Assembly: GCA_029863605.1 (NCBI GenBank)
Contig: JAOTVB010000002.1
Coordinates: 1 to 64,000, forward strand
Direction: 5' to 3'
DNA length: 64,000 bases
DNA from: Myxococcales bacterium
Lineage (GTDB): Bacteria; Myxococcota_A; Polyangia; Polyangiales; Houyiibacteriaceae
Position 1 is the stretch's first letter; every line of letters begins with the position of its first letter. The notes beneath the pieces were generated by a model. It made no database searches. It saw only the letters and a list, made by a program, of their open reading frames with translations, and had not been told where the DNA came from. Below are positions 41,305 through 49,482 of the stretch, in pieces. The translations under genes were made by a program, and so were the position numbers.

Positions 41305-43571
41305 TAGCTGCCGGGCGCCGAGTCGTCGTTCGACTTGCCTTTGTTGGCCGGACGTGGCTCGGGTTCACGCGGAAGGTTTCGAATGCGGAGCGCCTCTAGC
41401 TCCTCCTGCAAAAACTCCATTTCGAGCTCAGCACGGCTTCGTGCCGCCACGGCTCGCGCGACCGCGGACTGGAGCTCTTCGGTCTTCGTGGCCTCAGCGT
41501 TGAGTCGAGCTTCTAGTGCCGCCAGCTCGGCCCGAAGCTCGAGCTTGCGGTCTTCTTCGCGCTTTAGTTGCCGGCCTAGTCGCCGTGCCGTGTCTTCCTC
41601 GGTCGAGAGCTTTTGCAGCGTCACCGTCAGCCGTCGCTCGGTTTCGGAGAGATCGCGCTCGGTTTCCGAAAGCTGCTGCTCGACTTCGATCTTCTCCTGA
41701 CGGTTCTGGGCGAGTTTGTCGCGCGTGCGTATCAGACGCCGCTCTTCGTCTTTGAGCTCGCTGCGGAGCTCGGCGACTCGACCATCGGTTCGGGCCAGCC
41801 GCTTTGCAAGCTCGGTGCGGGTGAGGCGGCTCTGTTCGTACCGAAGCTCGAGCCGCTCGGCGATCTCACGGGTGTCCGCCAAGTCTTGCCGGAGCCCCGA
41901 AGCGGTAAGTCGCGCTCGGTTGGCTTCTTCTCGCTCGATCTCGGCTTGCTGATAGAAGACGGTGACGGCCGCGCCGGACGCGCCGAGAAGCGCAAGGGCC
42001 AACGGGATGGTCCACCGAAGGATCGTCTTGATTCGCTCGCGGCGGACCTCTGGCAATGCGAGCACCGACAACTCTTCGGCGAGCTCATCTGCGTTCGGAC
42101 GAACTTCAGCGTCTCGGTTCAACCACCGGTTGAACGATGGCGTGAGATACTTGAGCGCGTGCCTGGTCGGTGCCCGGGGTGTCTCGTGCGAACGCTCCTC
42201 GATGAAGGTGTCGACCGCACCGGCGGCGACGTCGGCCTGCGTCTCCGGTTCGAGGGCGTTCCGGAGTGAGAGCGCGAGCGCAAAAATGTCCGCCTTGTTG
42301 GTGACGGGCGGCTTTCGCTCGACCGATGCAAACTGCGCGGCGACTTCGGGTGCAAAATATGTCGGGGTCCCGGCGACGACCATCTCTGCCTCGGTCGCCG
42401 CAACGCCCAAGTCGAGCAACACGGGAGTGACTTCATCTCCACCAAAGCCCGGGATGCGGGCTAGAAAGATGTTCTCGGGCTTCACGTCTTGGTGGCGGAC
42501 CCCCGCTGCGTGCATTGCGGCGAGTGCACGGGCGAGAGGCTGGAAGATCTTCAGCGCTTCCTCACGGCTCAAGGGCTCACGCTGAAGACGTGACTGCAGT
42601 GTCTCGCCGTCGTACCACGGCATGACGAACCAAAGGCGCTCCTCGAACCACCCATGGTCTTTGAACTGCACGATCGACGGATGGAACACCGAGGCGATCA
42701 AGCGTAACTCGCGAAGCGACGCCTGTTTCGCGCTCTTCGAGTGGGCCGCCTGATGAAGCAGCTTGAGCGCCACCACGTGCCCCGGGACTTCCGTGTCTTT
42801 GGCGCGATACACGTCGCCGAACGCCCCGAGTCCCACCCGGGCTTCGATCGAGTAGCGGCCGCCGACGATTGTGCCGATGGGCAGCGGCTCGATGCCGTCG
42901 TGGTCTTGTTCGCTGGTGCGTGGGCGCTCCTCCAGGGCGAACGCCTCGATGATGATGCGGCCAAACCGGTCTGCGTCTCGGATACCGTGTTTTTGGAGGA
43001 TTGCCTTCGCGTCGGCCATAGCGGCGTCGAGCCGGCGTTCGATTTCGGCCGCGGTCTTTCCGTAGACGAAGGCGAGCTCTTCGACGCCCAACTCACGCGC
43101 AAAACGAAGCTCGAGCAGCTCGGACTCCTCGTCGTTCAAATCGAATCGAAGCCCGTTGAGTGGGCTGGCGGACCTGTGTGCCGAGGGAAGGGCGCGCCAG
43201 GGAAGCGCTTCGAGTCGTTCCCGGCTCGGCGGTTTGAGCGGACGGCTGGCGTTCTGGATGTAGCCACGCGCGGCGCGATAGAGACGAGCACGAATCCCAG
43301 GAGCCTTGATGAGAGAATCGCTCGCCGTCTTGGCGACGAACGCGCGAAGCTTTGCGAGATAGTGATCGGCATGCTCGATGGAGCCGGTTCGAATCGCGAG
43401 ATACTGCCGGAGACCTTCTGCGTAGTAACGAAAGGCGCGTCCGTGAAGGACGTCGACGATCGTTTGTGGCTGTCCCTGGGCAAAAGCGATCGATGCGGCA
43501 GCCTGCGTTAGCGCGGCGCCACCCTTCCCAAGTGGTCTCAGTTGGTTCAGCAGAAAGGGCTCAGTTCCCAT
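41304..43571 (-). CDS. Ser/Thr protein kinase with sigma4-like N-terminus, membrane helix and coiled coil
   Basis: The 755-residue protein has a helical N-terminal part ending in 'ELLELRFARELGVEELAFVYGKTAAEIERRL' (about 151-181), which looks like an HTH of the sigma-70 region 4 type. The kinase domain (about 240-500) has the P-loop GLGAFGDV (247-254), K270, the catalytic loop HQDVKPEN (Q for the usual R before the catalytic Asp), DLG in place of DFG, and a GTPTYFAPE activation segment. A membrane helix at 518-540 and a long Glu/Arg coiled coil to about 735 follow. RD-type regulation may be relaxed because of the HQD change. Confidence 0.85.
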   Translation of the reverse strand: MGTEPFLLNQLRPLGKGGAALTQAAASIAFAQGQPQTIVDVLHGRAFRYYAEGLRQYLAIRTGSIEHADHYLAKLRAFVAKTASDSLIKAPGIRARLYRAARGYIQNASRPLKPPSRERLEALPWRALPSAHRSASPLNGLRFDLNDEESELLELRFARELGVEELAFVYGKTAAEIERRLDAAMADAKAILQKHGIRDADRFGRIIIEAFALEERPRTSEQDHDGIEPLPIGTIVGGRYSIEARVGLGAFGDVYRAKDTEVPGHVVALKLLHQAAHSKSAKQASLRELRLIASVFHPSIVQFKDHGWFEERLWFVMPWYDGETLQSRLQREPLSREEALKIFQPLARALAAMHAAGVRHQDVKPENIFLARIPGFGGDEVTPVLLDLGVAATEAEMVVAGTPTYFAPEVAAQFASVERKPPVTNKADIFALALSLRNALEPETQADVAAGAVDTFIEERSHETPRAPTRHALKYLTPSFNRWLNRDAEVRPNADELAEELSVLALPEVRRERIKTILRWTIPLALALLGASGAAVTVFYQQAEIEREEANRARLTASGLRQDLADTREIAERLELRYEQSRLTRTELAKRLARTDGRVAELRSELKDEERRLIRTRDKLAQNRQEKIEVEQQLSETERDLSETERRLTVTLQKLSTEEDTARRLGRQLKREEDRKLELRAELAALEARLNAEATKTEELQSAVARAVAARSRAELEMEFLQEELEALRIRNLPREPEPRPANKGKSNDDSAPGS

Positions 43572-43642
43572 AAGACGTCTCTACGGCATCGGACATGCAA
43601 GGATGAGTCACCCTTGCGGCGGACCTCAACAAAACAGCAAGG

Positions 43643-45067
43643 CTATGCCCAGCCGTACGCAATGCTCAGAAACCAGAGCACTGCCAACAAAATCAGTGCA
43701 GCTACGATGTTCAGCACGAAGCCGATGCGCATCATTTGTCGGAGGTCGATCAGACCTTGCCCGTACGCCACCGCGTTCGGGCCCGTTGCGATCGGAAGCA
43801 TGAAGGCACAACTCGCGGCGAGACCAACCGCGACGGCAGGAAGTAGTGGCGACACTCCGAGCTCTACTGCAGCGGCAATGGCGAGAGGGACGATCATGTT
43901 CGACGACGCGGTGTTCGAGCATGCTTCCGTAAAGAAGACCGTGAAGAAGATCATGGCGGCGGTCAAACCCCATAGCGTGTTGATGCCCGTGATCGACAGG
44001 AACCAATGGCTCATCGCCGAAGCGAGGCCGGTTTCGAACATCTGTGCGCCGAGCGACAAACCCCCGCCGAATAAAAGTATCAGTCCCCAGTCGATGCGCA
44101 CTGCATCGTGCCACGGGAGCACGGGGGTCGTGCCGTCTTCGTCCAGGATCAAGAAGAGCGGGGCTGCCGCGAGGATCGCAACCACGCCGATCGGCAATGC
44201 TGCCGCGACCGCTTCCGCGTTCGGAGCATCGAGGGCGCGCATGATTCCAGGAATCGTCCAACCGGCGACTGCCAACCCGAAGCATGCGGCAGTGACGATT
44301 TCGCCGCGCGACCACGCTCGCGTGACGCCGGCCACATCGGACTCGACCGGGGGAGGCGGCGCCAGCCACTGGAGTACGAGCCCGAGCACCAACGCGAGCG
44401 CGAGCGCTGCTGGCACGCCGATGCCCATCCATTGAAGGAAGTCGATCTGAACGTCGGCCTGCTCTTGAAGGAAGCGAACCGTGATGAAGCTCGGCGGGCT
44501 TCCGATCAGCGTGCCCATCCCGCCGATCGAGCTCGCGTATGCTACCGCCAGCACACTCCCGGGATTTCCGTCGTGGTCATCGGGGAGGGTCCCAAGCAAA
44601 ATCGGGATCAGGATTGCGGCGGTTGCGGTGTTGCTAATCCACATCGAAAGCGCGACCGCAGACATCATGAAGGCGATGCGAATCCGAACGGGCGATCCTC
44701 TGACGAGAGGAAACTGCATCAGCGATCGGGCGAGGCGCCTGTCGAGGCCGTGGCGCGTCATCGCACGCGCAATGAAAAAGCCTCCGATGAAGAGGAAGAT
44801 CAGTGGGTCTGCGTACGGTGCGAAAGCGGTCTCGCTGTCGGTCACACCTACCAACACCATGACGGGCCCGATCAGGAGAGCCGTCACGTAGATGGGGACC
44901 ATTTCGGTCACCCACGCAATCAGGACGGCGATGAAGACCGCTGCCAAGCGTTGAGCCCGCGGTTCCAATCCGAGCGGAGCGAACCATGTCGCCAGGAACA
45001 GCGCTGGAGTGAGCACCAGCCCCACAGTGCGCCGCTCGAAAAAGCCCATGCTCGCGCCATCTAGCAC
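43643..45067 (-). CDS. DASS-family (SLC13) sodium/anion symporter
   Basis: The 474-residue protein has about 12 membrane helices. It shows two 'SNTATAAILIP' / 'SNTASSNMIVPLA'-type signatures, near residues 145 and 390. These are the paired Ser-Asn-Thr motifs that bind Na+ and dicarboxylate in the divalent anion:Na+ symporters (VcINDY, SLC13). 'PIATGPNAVAYG' also fits. Substrate may be dicarboxylates, sulfate or phosphate. A second ATG (MGFFERRT, 45049) is a possible start. Confidence 0.85.
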   Translation of the reverse strand: MLDGASMGFFERRTVGLVLTPALFLATWFAPLGLEPRAQRLAAVFIAVLIAWVTEMVPIYVTALLIGPVMVLVGVTDSETAFAPYADPLIFLFIGGFFIARAMTRHGLDRRLARSLMQFPLVRGSPVRIRIAFMMSAVALSMWISNTATAAILIPILLGTLPDDHDGNPGSVLAVAYASSIGGMGTLIGSPPSFITVRFLQEQADVQIDFLQWMGIGVPAALALALVLGLVLQWLAPPPPVESDVAGVTRAWSRGEIVTAACFGLAVAGWTIPGIMRALDAPNAEAVAAALPIGVVAILAAAPLFLILDEDGTTPVLPWHDAVRIDWGLILLFGGGLSLGAQMFETGLASAMSHWFLSITGINTLWGLTAAMIFFTVFFTEACSNTASSNMIVPLAIAAAVELGVSPLLPAVAVGLAASCAFMLPIATGPNAVAYGQGLIDLRQMMRIGFVLNIVAALILLAVLWFLSIAYGWA

Positions 45068-45144
45068 GGCTCCCTACGGGTCCGTCCAGTCGAGCGGGCT
45101 CGAAACTTGCGCCTCCCGCATATACGCCCCAAGGTGAACACGTT

Positions 45145-47397
45145 GTGGCTCAGGTGCGTTCGGGATTATTGATGATTCTGGCGTGTGCGGCCCTTTGTGG
45201 CTGTACACCAAAGCAGGATCCAGCACAGGCTTCGGGCGAGCAGGAAACTCGGACGGTACCTACGCCCACGGACGAAGCTCCAAGGGTCGTCTTGGAAACT
45301 CCTGTGCCGTTTTGGAAAGACGGCTCCGCCCAGGGCCAAGTCGATGCGGCCAGGGCGGACGTCGATGGGCGGCTGCTCCTCGACCTCGGCGAGGACTGGA
45401 CCCCGTACATCTTCACTGACTCTTCCTCCCCGGACGAAGAGCCGAAGCCCATGGCGTACCGACCGACCTATCTTGCGCTCGCGCGCGGCGAGTTCCCGAA
45501 CGACCGGCATGGGGCCCGCGCACGCAAGGACAAGTACCTCGAGCTCTACGGGATCCTTCCTACCATTTCGTTGGTGCGAACCCGCTTCGAAGAAATCCGC
45601 AACCTCGAATGTGCCGAAACCCTCGATCTGACACCCCTCCAGAGCTTCGAAGGCTTTCTTGCGTATCGACCGGGGCGCAGGCCCATTCGCCGCCAAGCCC
45701 GCTACGATCTGCTGAAGCCCGAGGTAGAGGCTTTGGTCGCGCAGCTCGGCGTGACCAGCCTCGATGAGATCACGGCTTCCCAACTCCCCGAAGAGCAGTG
45801 GGCGAAAGTCGAGGAATACAAAGTCCTGGCTCCAGAGATCGAAGCGATCAACGCAGCTCAACAACGGTTGCAGTGCGAAGGCTTCTTCGAGGGGCGAGGT
45901 GACTACGTTCCGGGGGTGTTCGACTGGCGCACTCACGAAGCGTTGGCGGAGTTCGAGCGTCGGCATCGGGTCTACGGCTGGGGGTTCATTGGCGACGATA
46001 CGTTGGCCGTGCTTCAAAAGACGCCTCTCGAGACCGAACAAGAGGCCGTCATTCGCGTCCTGACCGAGCGTGCGATACACGCAGCGCAGGTCATCGAAGA
46101 CGGCAGCACCTCGACGCTCAAGTCCGGGCAGCCGCGCACCTTCGAGACCGAGGACGGCAGAGAGGTCGTTGTCCCGAACTTCGAAGCCGAGCTGCGCGAA
46201 CGCGTCATCGAGGCGTTCGGCCTGCAGACTCCCGAGTCGACGTATGCGTGGCTCCAATCTCTCGGCGGGATTGGCCCGCATGAAGTCGTCGCCATCGAGG
46301 GCATCGAGCTTCCGCCTTACTACAGCGACAACATGGACCTTTCAGTCTCGATCGATCGAGGCGACGTTTGGTACGAATTCCCTTACGACGAGGAGGGCAA
46401 GGCGAGGTCGCAGCCGGTCAGCCGTCGTCCCCGCCTCACCGTCTACGTGAAATACAACGACCAGAAGATCCCCTTGGCGCGATATGGGACGACGGTCGGT
46501 GGCTGGCGGGGCGAGTACATCGACGGTGCAGTGATGTGGAAGTACAAGGACTCTCCCGTCGGGAGGCGGGTGTGGAGCCGTATTGCTGCCGCACCGGTTT
46601 GGGTTCCGCCCGAGAGCACGCCGCCAAAGGTGATGCTCATAAGAACCCGAAAGGGGAAGTACGAGGTCAACTACCATGACACCGGCCCAAGCTACGCGTC
46701 CGCGTATGGCTTGGTCGCAGCATATCACCGGAAGTTCTACCGCTCTCCCGAGGGTGAGATCCAAATCGGTGGTGATGAAGGGATCCGCACCCACGGCTCG
46801 GTGGACTACATGAGCATCATGCGCCGCCACTCGCATGGTTGTCATCGCATGCACAATCACATCGCCGTCCGACTCATGTCGTTCGTGCTCGAGCATCGCC
46901 CCCATATACGATATGGGCACCAGCCGATGGTGTTCAAGCGCGAGTTCGAGTTCGAAGAGGAGATGTATCTCATGGAGTTCGACCAGGGCGGCTACAACTT
47001 CGTCTTGGAAGAACCGCTTCCCGTCGAAGTGGCGATCGGACGGGTCCGCGGTCAGGTCAAACAGCCGATCGAGCACCACTTGCCGCGCTTCGACAAGGAG
47101 GTCGCCGCGTACGTGATGCCCGATGGATCGTGGGTGACCGTCGACCGCTTCGGCATGATGACGCCCCGGATCAAGCCCTTCGAGTTTGATGCACCGCTCG
47201 AGGGTCCAGAGCTCGATCCGAGCTTGCAGCAACCGATGGTTGGTGTTCCTCCGTCCTCGCCGCCGGATCCTTCGGCGGCTGGCGAACCGTCCGCGTCCGG
47301 GGGACCATCGGAAGTGACGACCCCGACGACGGCGCCTGCCGCGATTCCGGTCAACACTTCCGCTGTTCCTGTTGGGCCTGGTGCCACGTCGCCCTGA
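45145..47397 (+). CDS. Large L,D-transpeptidase (YkuD domain) lipoprotein
   Basis: The 750-residue protein begins at GTG 45145, with AAGGTGA upstream, and has a lipobox (LLMILACAALCGC, Cys about residue 20). The YkuD catalytic region holds 'GIRTHGSVD' and SHGCHRMHNH near residues 562-571. The Cys is the active nucleophile; the family usually has SHGC(I/V)R, so His after Cys is unusual. About 400 residues precede the domain, including a peptidoglycan-binding-like 'CEGFFEGRGDYVPGVFDWRTHEALAEFERR'. A Pro/Ser/Thr-rich tail follows. It would crosslink or modify meso-DAP positions in the cell wall or anchor proteins. Confidence 0.75.
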   Translation: MAQVRSGLLMILACAALCGCTPKQDPAQASGEQETRTVPTPTDEAPRVVLETPVPFWKDGSAQGQVDAARADVDGRLLLDLGEDWTPYIFTDSSSPDEEPKPMAYRPTYLALARGEFPNDRHGARARKDKYLELYGILPTISLVRTRFEEIRNLECAETLDLTPLQSFEGFLAYRPGRRPIRRQARYDLLKPEVEALVAQLGVTSLDEITASQLPEEQWAKVEEYKVLAPEIEAINAAQQRLQCEGFFEGRGDYVPGVFDWRTHEALAEFERRHRVYGWGFIGDDTLAVLQKTPLETEQEAVIRVLTERAIHAAQVIEDGSTSTLKSGQPRTFETEDGREVVVPNFEAELRERVIEAFGLQTPESTYAWLQSLGGIGPHEVVAIEGIELPPYYSDNMDLSVSIDRGDVWYEFPYDEEGKARSQPVSRRPRLTVYVKYNDQKIPLARYGTTVGGWRGEYIDGAVMWKYKDSPVGRRVWSRIAAAPVWVPPESTPPKVMLIRTRKGKYEVNYHDTGPSYASAYGLVAAYHRKFYRSPEGEIQIGGDEGIRTHGSVDYMSIMRRHSHGCHRMHNHIAVRLMSFVLEHRPHIRYGHQPMVFKREFEFEEEMYLMEFDQGGYNFVLEEPLPVEVAIGRVRGQVKQPIEHHLPRFDKEVAAYVMPDGSWVTVDRFGMMTPRIKPFEFDAPLEGPELDPSLQQPMVGVPPSSPPDPSAAGEPSASGGPSEVTTPTTAPAAIPVNTSAVPVGPGATSP

Positions 47398-48347
47398 AAA
47401 CGAGGCGCAATTCGTGCGCATCGTTGGATGTGGACAGGTTGGGTGAAACGCGGGCTGCTTGGGGAGAAAAAAAGCGTTTTTCCACAAGCGATTTTCGTTG
47501 ATCTCGCCAACCAGATCTGTAGAACTGGATGCTCGGAAGATCGCGACACGCGAGTTCGAGCGTTCTTTGAAGCAACCCATCTGACAACAGCAACGCAAGT
47601 TGTTGTTTCTCCCTCTCACGGGGGCGAGAGGCGGGGCCGCAAGGTCTCGCAGTCGGGGCGCTGAGAGCGCCGAACGTGTCCGTGGGTCGTGAGGATTGCA
47701 GAAGTCATTGGTCGTCTGCGGGTTCTGAGTCGAGCGAAAGCTACGACGCGGTTCCCACAACGCAGGGGGGCAGTGACGGAAGGCGTGCCTGAATCGGGAC
47801 ACCATCCTGTTTCACCACACGATGGTCGCAAAGATTCTTGGCGAGGCGTTGACGGTCTTGGCACTGAGATCGATCGGCGACGGCGACGGCGCGTCAGAGG
47901 TTCGGCACGAAGCTGCCTGGCAGTGGAGTGCCCGCCAAAGCGAGCGGACGGGGTGACACCGTCGGCTCACTGCGACAAAACCGGTTCGGAACCGGCCGCA
48001 GTATTCCCACGAGGTGCGGGTGCCCATCTTTGAAAACTAAATCTGGATTGCACGCGTCGGCCTGAGCATGCTGCGCGACACCGTTGCATACGGGCGAAAG
48101 CTCGGACAACGGCATCGAACAAAGCATGTGCCCAAGGATCCACATGAAAGCGCATCCAAATCGCGCCCCTGGCGAGCCGAAACCCAGGGGTTCAGGCATG
48201 ACGAGAGTCGTCGCAGAGTTCAATCACGACGGTTTGCTAAACCCAAACCGCCGCTGGGACTCCGTCCGAAGGACGAGTGTAGGGCAACCTACGCAGACCG
48301 ACGGTACTTCGAAGCGATCAAAAGCGGACGAGTACGACGACAGCGCT

Positions 48348-48455
48348 CGAGACGTATCGGTCAAAGCTTCTCCAGTGAGCAAAAACATGTTCACGCGAGT
48401 TGTTAGTAGGCTTCCCGACGGGGACGCATCGCGCCGAGACGTGTCGATCAAAGCT
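48348..48455 (+). repeat. Direct repeat inside the structured RNA region
   Basis: A 21-nt unit at 48348-48368 recurs at 48435-48455 with 19 of 21 positions identical; the differences are A/G changes. Both begin CGAGACGT and end TCAAAGCT. A shorter relative, CGATCAAAAGC, lies at 48315-48325. The 87-nt period suggests a duplicated structural module of the RNA. Confidence 0.5.
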
Positions 48456-48586
48456 GGCAACGCTGAATAGGCCTTCCATCGAGCTTCGCGCTCGAAATCC
48501 AGACAAAGTCGGTCGTGGTGCACGCAACGTACGCGCGTGCATAGAGCCGAGCGATGACTAACTCATCGCAAGGTCAGCGAAATTCC

Positions 48587-48625
48587 AAAAGGGGCGATCC
48601 GTGCCGGGTCGCCCCTTTCTTATTG
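48587..48625 (+). terminator. Intrinsic terminator (may work in both directions)
   Basis: AAAGGGGCGA (48588-48597) pairs perfectly with TCGCCCCTTT (48609-48618) around an 11-nt loop, followed by CTTATT. The 10-bp GC-rich stem ending in T residues is a clear Rho-independent terminator on the + strand, matching the direction of the GNRA loops. The A-run at 48587-48590 would give T residues on the other strand. Confidence 0.75.
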
Positions 48626-48669
48626 GGGCGCAGGCGTTTGGGTTCAGGCGAAGCGATGCAAAATGGGCT

Positions 48670-48938
48670 TTGTTGGAACAGTTATTTGCGACACTTCATG
48701 ATGAATACATTCCCTGGTCAATGACGCATACCATGGAACCTCTTTTTCATTTCTGAATGATGTGATTGAGGGAAGAGATAGCAATTCAGTAGATTTCTAT
48801 CAGGCAAAAGCGGAACGCCTGGTTCATGTGGCTATAACGATTACCCTCCTGGTGTCTTTGGTTCCTCTCCTTTATTCGCTCCCAGCATCGAAGTTAAAAG
48901 CAGTACTCGAACCTTTTGACCGAACCAACGAAGCATAA
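48670..48938 (+). pseudogene. Frameshifted N-terminal part of the membrane-protein gene at 48916
   Basis: The frame starting near TTG 48670 reads protein-like sequence (LEQLFATLHDEYIPWSMTH, MEPLFHF) to a TGA at 48754-48756. The frame shifted by one base continues from 48750 with LNDVIEGRDSNSVDFYQAKAE and a hydrophobic helix (LVHVAITITLLVSLVPLLYS) to TAA at 48936-48938. The downstream 48916-49428 frame is back in the first phase. Two compensating single-base indels in one former gene of about 250 residues explain this; a sequencing error is the alternative. GC is low (23 of 60 in 48721-48780). Confidence 0.45.
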
Positions 48939-49428
48939 GGAAGGTTGGATTACGTTGCTGCTACTGCACGTGACGTTTAGGAGACGCAGCGCCCTACATT
49001 TTGCTTGGTCTCTACTTTTCGCATATCTACTGATAGACGACTCGCTAACTGTGCATGAACGAATCGGCGTCGCGGTAGCGAAGTATTTCGAGTTTGTTCC
49101 TGCGTTTGGCCTGCGGGCGGAAGACTTTGGCGAGTTGAGCGTGTCGGCGGTAAGCGCCGCGACGTTGCTCATACTAATAGGGGCCGCCCATTATCGTGCT
49201 GACCCTGCAAGCAAACAATTTTCCAAACATCTCTTCTTTTTGCTCATCTCACTCGCGTTCTTTGGCGTGGCTGCTGACATGGTTCACATGTTGTTCTTCT
49301 CATGGGACTTTTTCCTTGCCCTAGTTGAAGACGGTGGCGAGATGCTGGTAATGAGCATCATTACGTGGTTTGTCCTGTCCTCTACCCATAGGGACCGGAC
49401 AGCGCCTGGACTTGCACAGAGTACGTAG
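48916..49428 (+). CDS. Hypothetical membrane protein, probably the C-terminal part of a broken gene
   Basis: A 170-residue frame starts at TTG 48916 and has no ribosome site worth naming. It has hydrophobic segments at about 26-42 (ALHFAWSLLFAYLLIDD), 78-92 and 104-125, with a conserved-looking DDSLTVHERIG after the first and 'FSWDFFLALVEDGGEMLVMS' near the end. The latter pair of acidic segments around membrane helices recalls heme- or metal-oxygenase-like small membrane proteins, but I do not recognise the family. The base composition is lower in GC than neighbours, suggesting foreign origin. Confidence 0.5.
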   Translation: MTEPTKHKEGWITLLLLHVTFRRRSALHFAWSLLFAYLLIDDSLTVHERIGVAVAKYFEFVPAFGLRAEDFGELSVSAVSAATLLILIGAAHYRADPASKQFSKHLFFLLISLAFFGVAADMVHMLFFSWDFFLALVEDGGEMLVMSIITWFVLSSTHRDRTAPGLAQST

Positions 49429-49482
49429 AGACCCGCTGGACGACCCCCAAGCCGGAAGGCAAAACGATGCTACGCTCGCGGC

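Larger units (their letters stand above)
47405..48625 (+). ncRNA. Candidate large structured non-coding RNA (about 1.2 kb)
   Basis: No convincing coding frame occurs here, but helices are dense. Examples: 47405-47419; 47437-47442 with 47507-47512 enclosing 47457-47489; 47586-47607 (9 bp, GCAA loop); 47612-47631; 47631-47650 (8 bp, GCAA); 47657-47671; 47729-47747 (GAAA); 47801-47826; 47942-47968; 47969-48002; 48081-48112 (two stacked helices, GAAA); 48125-48146; 48166-48190; 48200-48212; 48230-48250; 48259-48278; 48279-48292 (GCAA); 48296-48301 with 48357-48362; 48480-48494; 48519-48541; 48551-48569. Five GNRA loops on the + strand fix the likely direction. It ends in an intrinsic terminator. 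tmRNA, RNase P and 6S hallmarks are absent. The 5' end is a guess. Confidence 0.6.

Noticed and set aside
46342-47805. Long minus-strand open frame (487 aa) opposite the L,D-transpeptidase gene
   Set aside because: It is antisense to a strongly supported YkuD protein, has no ribosome site or family motif, and its composition is what mirror frames of high-GC genes give.
47428-48470. Several 60-130 aa open frames in the 47.4-48.5 kb region
   Set aside because: They lie in different frames on both strands, lack ribosome sites and have arginine/serine-rich composition typical of chance frames; the structured-RNA reading explains the sequence better.
47405-48625. tmRNA, RNase P RNA, group II intron or tRNA cluster as identity of the structured region
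   Set aside because: No tRNA-like ends or tag-peptide frame, no RNase P core sequence, no domain V-type hairpin; the GTGCG at 47414 alone is not evidence for an intron.
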